From positions 1 to 64,000 of the forward strand of contig NZ_JAKMHX010000028.1 in the NCBI RefSeq assembly GCF_022048975.1: a stretch of 64,000 bases of DNA, given 5' to 3'. A program made the translations under genes and the position numbers. Source of the DNA: Sporosarcina cyprini (GTDB taxonomy: Bacteria; Bacillota; Bacilli; Bacillales_A; Planococcaceae). Position 1 is the stretch's first letter. The number at the start of each line of letters is the position of its first letter. The notes beneath the pieces are model-generated. The model was given only the letters and a program-made list of their open reading frames with translations, searched no databases and was not told the DNA's origin. Of this stretch, positions 61,467 to 64,000 are shown one piece after another.

Positions 61467-61829
61467 ATGGCAATTACAGTTTATGGTTATCCTAAATGCG
61501 GTACATGCAAGAAAGCAGAAAAATGGATGGATTCGAAGGGACTGCAGGTGGATTATGTGAATATCGCAGAACAGCCGCCGACTGAAGATACCCTTCGCAC
61601 GTTCATTGAACAGTCGGGTCTCGAAATTAAGAAGTTTTTTAATGTGAGCGGGTTGAAATATCGGGAATTGCAATTAAAGGACAAGCTGCCTGAGATGTCT
61701 GATGATGAGAAAGTGGCGCTGCTTGCATCCGATGGCATGCTCATCAAACGACCAATTGCGACAGATGGAAAAAGAGTAACGGTCGGCTTTGATGAAAAGC
61801 AGTATGAGGACACGTGGGGTAAGGAATAA
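61467..61829 (+). CDS. yusI: ArsC/Spx-family protein (YusI)
   Basis: This is a 120-aa ArsC-like thioredoxin-fold protein. The motif YPKCGTCKKAEKW gives a C-x2-C pair at the redox site, followed by the conserved VNIAEQPPTED and MLIKRPIATDGKRVTVGF with an arginine after the second strand. It belongs to the YusI/Spx-like group and not to true arsenate reductases, whose resistance-operon context is missing. ATG 61467 is behind GGGGTG. Position between fadE and gcvH is as in B. subtilis. Confidence 0.88.
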   Translation: MAITVYGYPKCGTCKKAEKWMDSKGLQVDYVNIAEQPPTEDTLRTFIEQSGLEIKKFFNVSGLKYRELQLKDKLPEMSDDEKVALLASDGMLIKRPIATDGKRVTVGFDEKQYEDTWGKE

Positions 61830-61905
61830 CTTTCTTGTCTTTATGCTAGGAATATGTCAAAATTGAATGGAATGAATATTTGTATACTTAATGGAGGGTT
61901 ATGGG

Positions 61906-62289
61906 ATGAGCACACCTACAAACTTGCGTTATTCAGAAGAACATGAATGGGTAAAAGATGAAAGCGGCAAATACCGCATCGGCATTACGCACTTCGCGCA
62001 ATCCGAACTTGGCGATATCGTATTCGTCGAACTTCCACAAGTCGGTGACGATGTAACAGCGGACGAGCCTTTTGGCAGCGTTGAGTCTGTTAAGACAGTT
62101 TCCGAGCTTTACGCACCAATCAGCGGTAAAGTTGTCGAAGTGAACGAAGAGCTGGAAGACAGCCCAGAACTAGTAAACGAATCACCATATGAAGGCGCTT
62201 GGATGATCGTCGTAGAAGCTTCCGACGAATCAGAACTAGACGCACTTATGTCTGCAGAAGACTATGACAAAATGACTGTTGGCGAGTAA
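61906..62289 (+). CDS. gcvH: Glycine cleavage system H protein
   Basis: GcvH is the lipoyl-carrying shuttle protein of glycine cleavage and also the entry point for octanoyl/lipoyl transfer in Bacillus. The 127-aa protein has the lipoylated Lys in [16 protein letters not shown] (about residue 63), preceded by [15 protein letters not shown] and [16 protein letters not shown] 61906 has TGGAGGG upstream. Other gcv genes are not near, as usual for Bacillus gcvH. Confidence 0.95.
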   Translation: MSTPTNLRYSEEHEWVKDESGKYRIGITHFAQSELGDIVFVELPQVGDDVTADEPFGSVESVKTVSELYAPISGKVVEVNEELEDSPELVNESPYEGAWMIVVEASDESELDALMSAEDYDKMTVGE

Positions 62290-62326
62290 TTAAGGGTACG
62301 CTTTTAATAACGAGCGCAACAGGCTG

Positions 62327-62354
62327 AGGCGCCGGAGAAATCCGGCGCCTTTCA
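62327..62354 (+). terminator. gcvH terminator
   Basis: AGGCGCCGGA and TCCGGCGCCT pair perfectly around four bases, followed by TTCAT. The T-run is short, so read-through into yusF is possible. Confidence 0.7.
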
Positions 62355-62375
62355 TGTTCCGGATAGGGGTGCAAG

Positions 62376-62720
62376 ATGATAAATGAAGACAAAGTGATCT
62401 TTGTGGAAGGCCATTCGGATAAAAAACGTCTGCTCGCTGTATTGGCGGAGCCTGTCGAAATCGTATGTACGAATGGTACAGTCAGTCCGTACAAATTGGA
62501 AGAGCTCCTCGCTCCCTATGAGCACCAGGATATCTATGTATTCGTTGACGCAGATGCGTCTGGAGATGCGATACGAGCACTTTTTAAACGGGAATATCCT
62601 GAAGCCATTCATCTGTATACAGAGCGAGTGTATCGGCAAGTCGAGACAACCCCCTATCGAGCGCTTGCTCTTATTCTTCTGGCAGCGAATTTCAAGGTGC
62701 ATCCCGACCTGTTGTTCTGA
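62376..62720 (+). CDS. yusF: TOPRIM-domain protein (YusF)
   Basis: This is a 114-aa small TOPRIM-fold protein. The conserved glutamate is in VIFVEGHSDKKRL and the D-x-D in IYVFVDADASGDAIRALFKR. Such stand-alone TOPRIM proteins (M5-like) may act on RNA or DNA; the function of YusF is not established. Its place behind gcvH and ahead of the thioredoxin-like gene matches the B. subtilis yus cluster. Confidence 0.88.
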   Translation: MINEDKVIFVEGHSDKKRLLAVLAEPVEIVCTNGTVSPYKLEELLAPYEHQDIYVFVDADASGDAIRALFKREYPEAIHLYTERVYRQVETTPYRALALILLAANFKVHPDLLF

Positions 62721-62760
62721 AAAGGCGCCTTACGACACTTGATTCACAAGGAGGACATCT

Positions 62761-63060
62761 ATGGATAACTGGACACGTGAGCAATGGGAAGAAAAACGGA
62801 GCCAATTTCCGGATGCCGCATTTTATTTATATACACCGCTATGCGGAACATGCGCAGTTGCTTCTAAAATGATGGAGGTCATAGCGGAGCTGAAACCTGA
62901 TTTGCCTCTCGGCAAGGCGGATTTGAATTACGTCGAATCGATTGCGGTTGATTACGAGATCGAAAGCGTGCCCTGCCTTCTCATTCAAAGGGATGGGGAG
63001 CTGGCACATAAGATTTATGCGTTTCAATCCGTGCCGTATTTGCTTGAAAAATTAAGTTGA
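62761..63060 (+). CDS. yusE: Thioredoxin-like protein (YusE)
   Basis: This is a 99-aa thioredoxin fold protein with the redox motif YTPLCGTCAVASKM (C-G-T-C, about residue 30) and the cis-proline in IESVPCLLIQRDG. It resembles YusE of B. subtilis, which is also next to yusF. GGAGGA lies 7 bp before the ATG. It is probably co-transcribed with yusF, 40 bp upstream. Confidence 0.87.
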   Translation: MDNWTREQWEEKRSQFPDAAFYLYTPLCGTCAVASKMMEVIAELKPDLPLGKADLNYVESIAVDYEIESVPCLLIQRDGELAHKIYAFQSVPYLLEKLS

Positions 63061-63110
63061 CAGTAAAAACACCGCATGGTATAACTGTTAACAATCAATT
63101 GAATATGTCG

Positions 63111-63216
63111 CTCTTATAAAGAGAGGTGGAGGGAAGTGCCCTATGAAGCCCGGCAACCGTCACATTTGTGAAATGGTGCCAAGTCACGCAAAGCGAATTG
63201 CTTTGAGAGATGAGAG
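63111..63216 (+). promoter_or_regulatory. SAM-I riboswitch (S box)
   Basis: The S-box blocks occur in order: CTCTTATAAAGAGAGGTGGA, GGGAAGTGCCCTATGAAGCC, CGGCAACC, GGTGCCAAGTC and the closing GAGAGATGAGAG. It controls the methionine transporter genes that follow. SAM binding should favour the terminator at 63249. Confidence 0.95.
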
Positions 63217-63248
63217 ATCGGACGAACGTTTATTACATAATACGTGAT

Positions 63249-63283
63249 GCCTTTCTGCTTGTCTGCAGGAAGGCTTTTATTTT
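63249..63283 (+). terminator. S-box expression-platform terminator
   Basis: GCCTTTCTGC and GCAGGAAGGC form a hairpin followed by TTTTATTTTT, between the aptamer and the metN start. Confidence 0.85.
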
Positions 63284-63347
63284 TGGCCTGACAAGCGGAT
63301 ACTAAACGGCAGCGACATGATCAGCGAGAATAGCAGAGGTGAACAAA

Positions 63348-64000
63348 ATGATTGAATTAAAAGATGTCAATAAGCGATATGGCCAAAAAGACGGTTTACT
63401 GGCCGTCGATGGAGTCACGCTTTCTATTGGGGACGGCGCCATATTTGGCATCATTGGATATAGTGGAGCGGGTAAGAGTACGCTCATCCGTTTATTGAAT
63501 GGCTTGGAAAAGCCGACGTCCGGGACCATTACGATTGCAGGTCGTGAAATCTCCTCCGTTTCTGCAAAGGAACTTCGGAAAGTCCGCCAGAAAGTAAGCA
63601 TGATCTTTCAGCATTTCAACTTACTCTGGTCTCGGACAGTGAAAGGAAATATCGCATTCCCTTTGGAAATTGCCGGTGTGCCAAAAGCGGAACGAGATCG
63701 CAAAGTGGAGGAACTCATCGACCTTGTTGGTCTTCGCGGAAGGGAAAATGCTTATCCATCGGAACTTTCCGGCGGGCAGAAGCAGCGGGTCGGCATTGCA
63801 CGGGCGCTTGCGAATGAACCGGAAGTACTCCTTTGTGATGAAGCGACATCCGCACTGGATCCGGAAACGACTGATCAGATTTTAGATTTATTGACCGACA
63901 TCAATCAGCGTCTTGGATTGACGATCGTCATGATCACACATGAAATGCATGTCATCCGGAAAATTTGCCATCAGGTTGCCGTCATGGAAGCCGGCCGTGT
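63348..64000 (+). CDS. metN: Methionine ABC transporter ATP-binding protein, partial
   Basis: The gene is cut by the window edge; 217 residues are visible. MetN energises D/L-methionine import with MetP and MetQ, which should follow. Walker A is GYSGAGKST (about residue 38), the Q-loop is [14 protein letters not shown], the ABC signature is [15 protein letters not shown], Walker B is [14 protein letters not shown] and the switch His is in VMITHEMHV. The ATG has AGAGGTGAAC upstream. Control by the S box confirms the role. The C-terminal regulatory domain is outside the window. Confidence 0.93.
   Translation, partial: MIELKDVNKRYGQKDGLLAVDGVTLSIGDGAIFGIIGYSGAGKSTLIRLLNGLEKPTSGTITIAGREISSVSAKELRKVRQKVSMIFQHFNLLWSRTVKGNIAFPLEIAGVPKAERDRKVEELIDLVGLRGRENAYPSELSGGQKQRVGIARALANEPEVLLCDEATSALDPETTDQILDLLTDINQRLGLTIVMITHEMHVIRKICHQVAVMEAGR

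Noticed and set aside
60894..61673. 259-aa minus-strand frame
   Set aside because: It is a shadow of fadE and yusI on the other strand, rich in Phe/His/Cys, without a start signal.
61467..61829. Arsenate reductase for arsenic resistance
   Set aside because: It is an ArsC-fold protein, but its sequence pattern and conserved place next to gcvH fit YusI, and no ars genes are nearby.

Overview
The window looks like a chromosomal stretch from a low-to-moderate GC Bacillales bacterium, most likely a Planococcaceae member such as Sporosarcina. Supporting signs are strong AGGAGG ribosome binding sites, S-box and L-box riboswitches, a CcpA cre site, a FadR box, a possible SigB promoter, and the fadN-fadA-fadE / yusI-gcvH-yusF-yusE / S-box-metN order known from Bacillus subtilis. 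The genus is an inference; no rRNA or tRNA gene is present to settle it.

1-15,000 is accessory DNA. It opens with a complete IS3-family insertion sequence whose left end is base 1 of the window. Behind it are an integrase scrap and an ECF sigma/anti-sigma pair. An 11-kb AT-rich island follows, bounded by two direct 22-bp copies of the 3' end of the tmRNA gene (ssrA) at 3909 and 14981, with a truncated tyrosine integrase just inside the left copy. The island carries a DUF4365-like protein with an HNH endonuclease, a Gabija-like pair (OLD-family ATPase/TOPRIM nuclease plus UvrD-like helicase), and a 374-aa protein with a HEPN-like C-terminal motif. Small remnants and dispersed intergenic repeats lie between them. 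It reads as a defence island from an ssrA-integrating element that has lost mobility.

15,200-50,000 mixes core-like and accessory genes: Cu-Zn superoxide dismutase, a rifampin ADP-ribosyltransferase (Arr), a SUKH immunity-like protein, LTA synthase, a TspO/MBR-like protein, two near-identical alpha/beta hydrolases, a Rieske oxygenase with an amino acid permease, two head-to-head ECF sigma/anti-sigma operons, a lysine permease behind a lysine riboswitch, GltS, glutathione peroxidase, a prolyl-4-hydroxylase-like enzyme and a chemotaxis receptor. Three related type I toxin-antitoxin loci (one decayed) lie at about 18.65, 35.3 and 37.6 kb. A remarkable array of degenerate short repeats with a 20-21 bp period lies at 49.0-49.4 kb.

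50,000-64,000 is conserved housekeeping: histidine ammonia-lyase, a FAD oxidoreductase, a 5'-3' exonuclease, a C39-like protein, a STAS-domain protein, a YdbP-like thioredoxin, the FadR-controlled beta-oxidation operon, gcvH and its yus neighbours, and a SAM-riboswitch-controlled metN that runs off the right edge.
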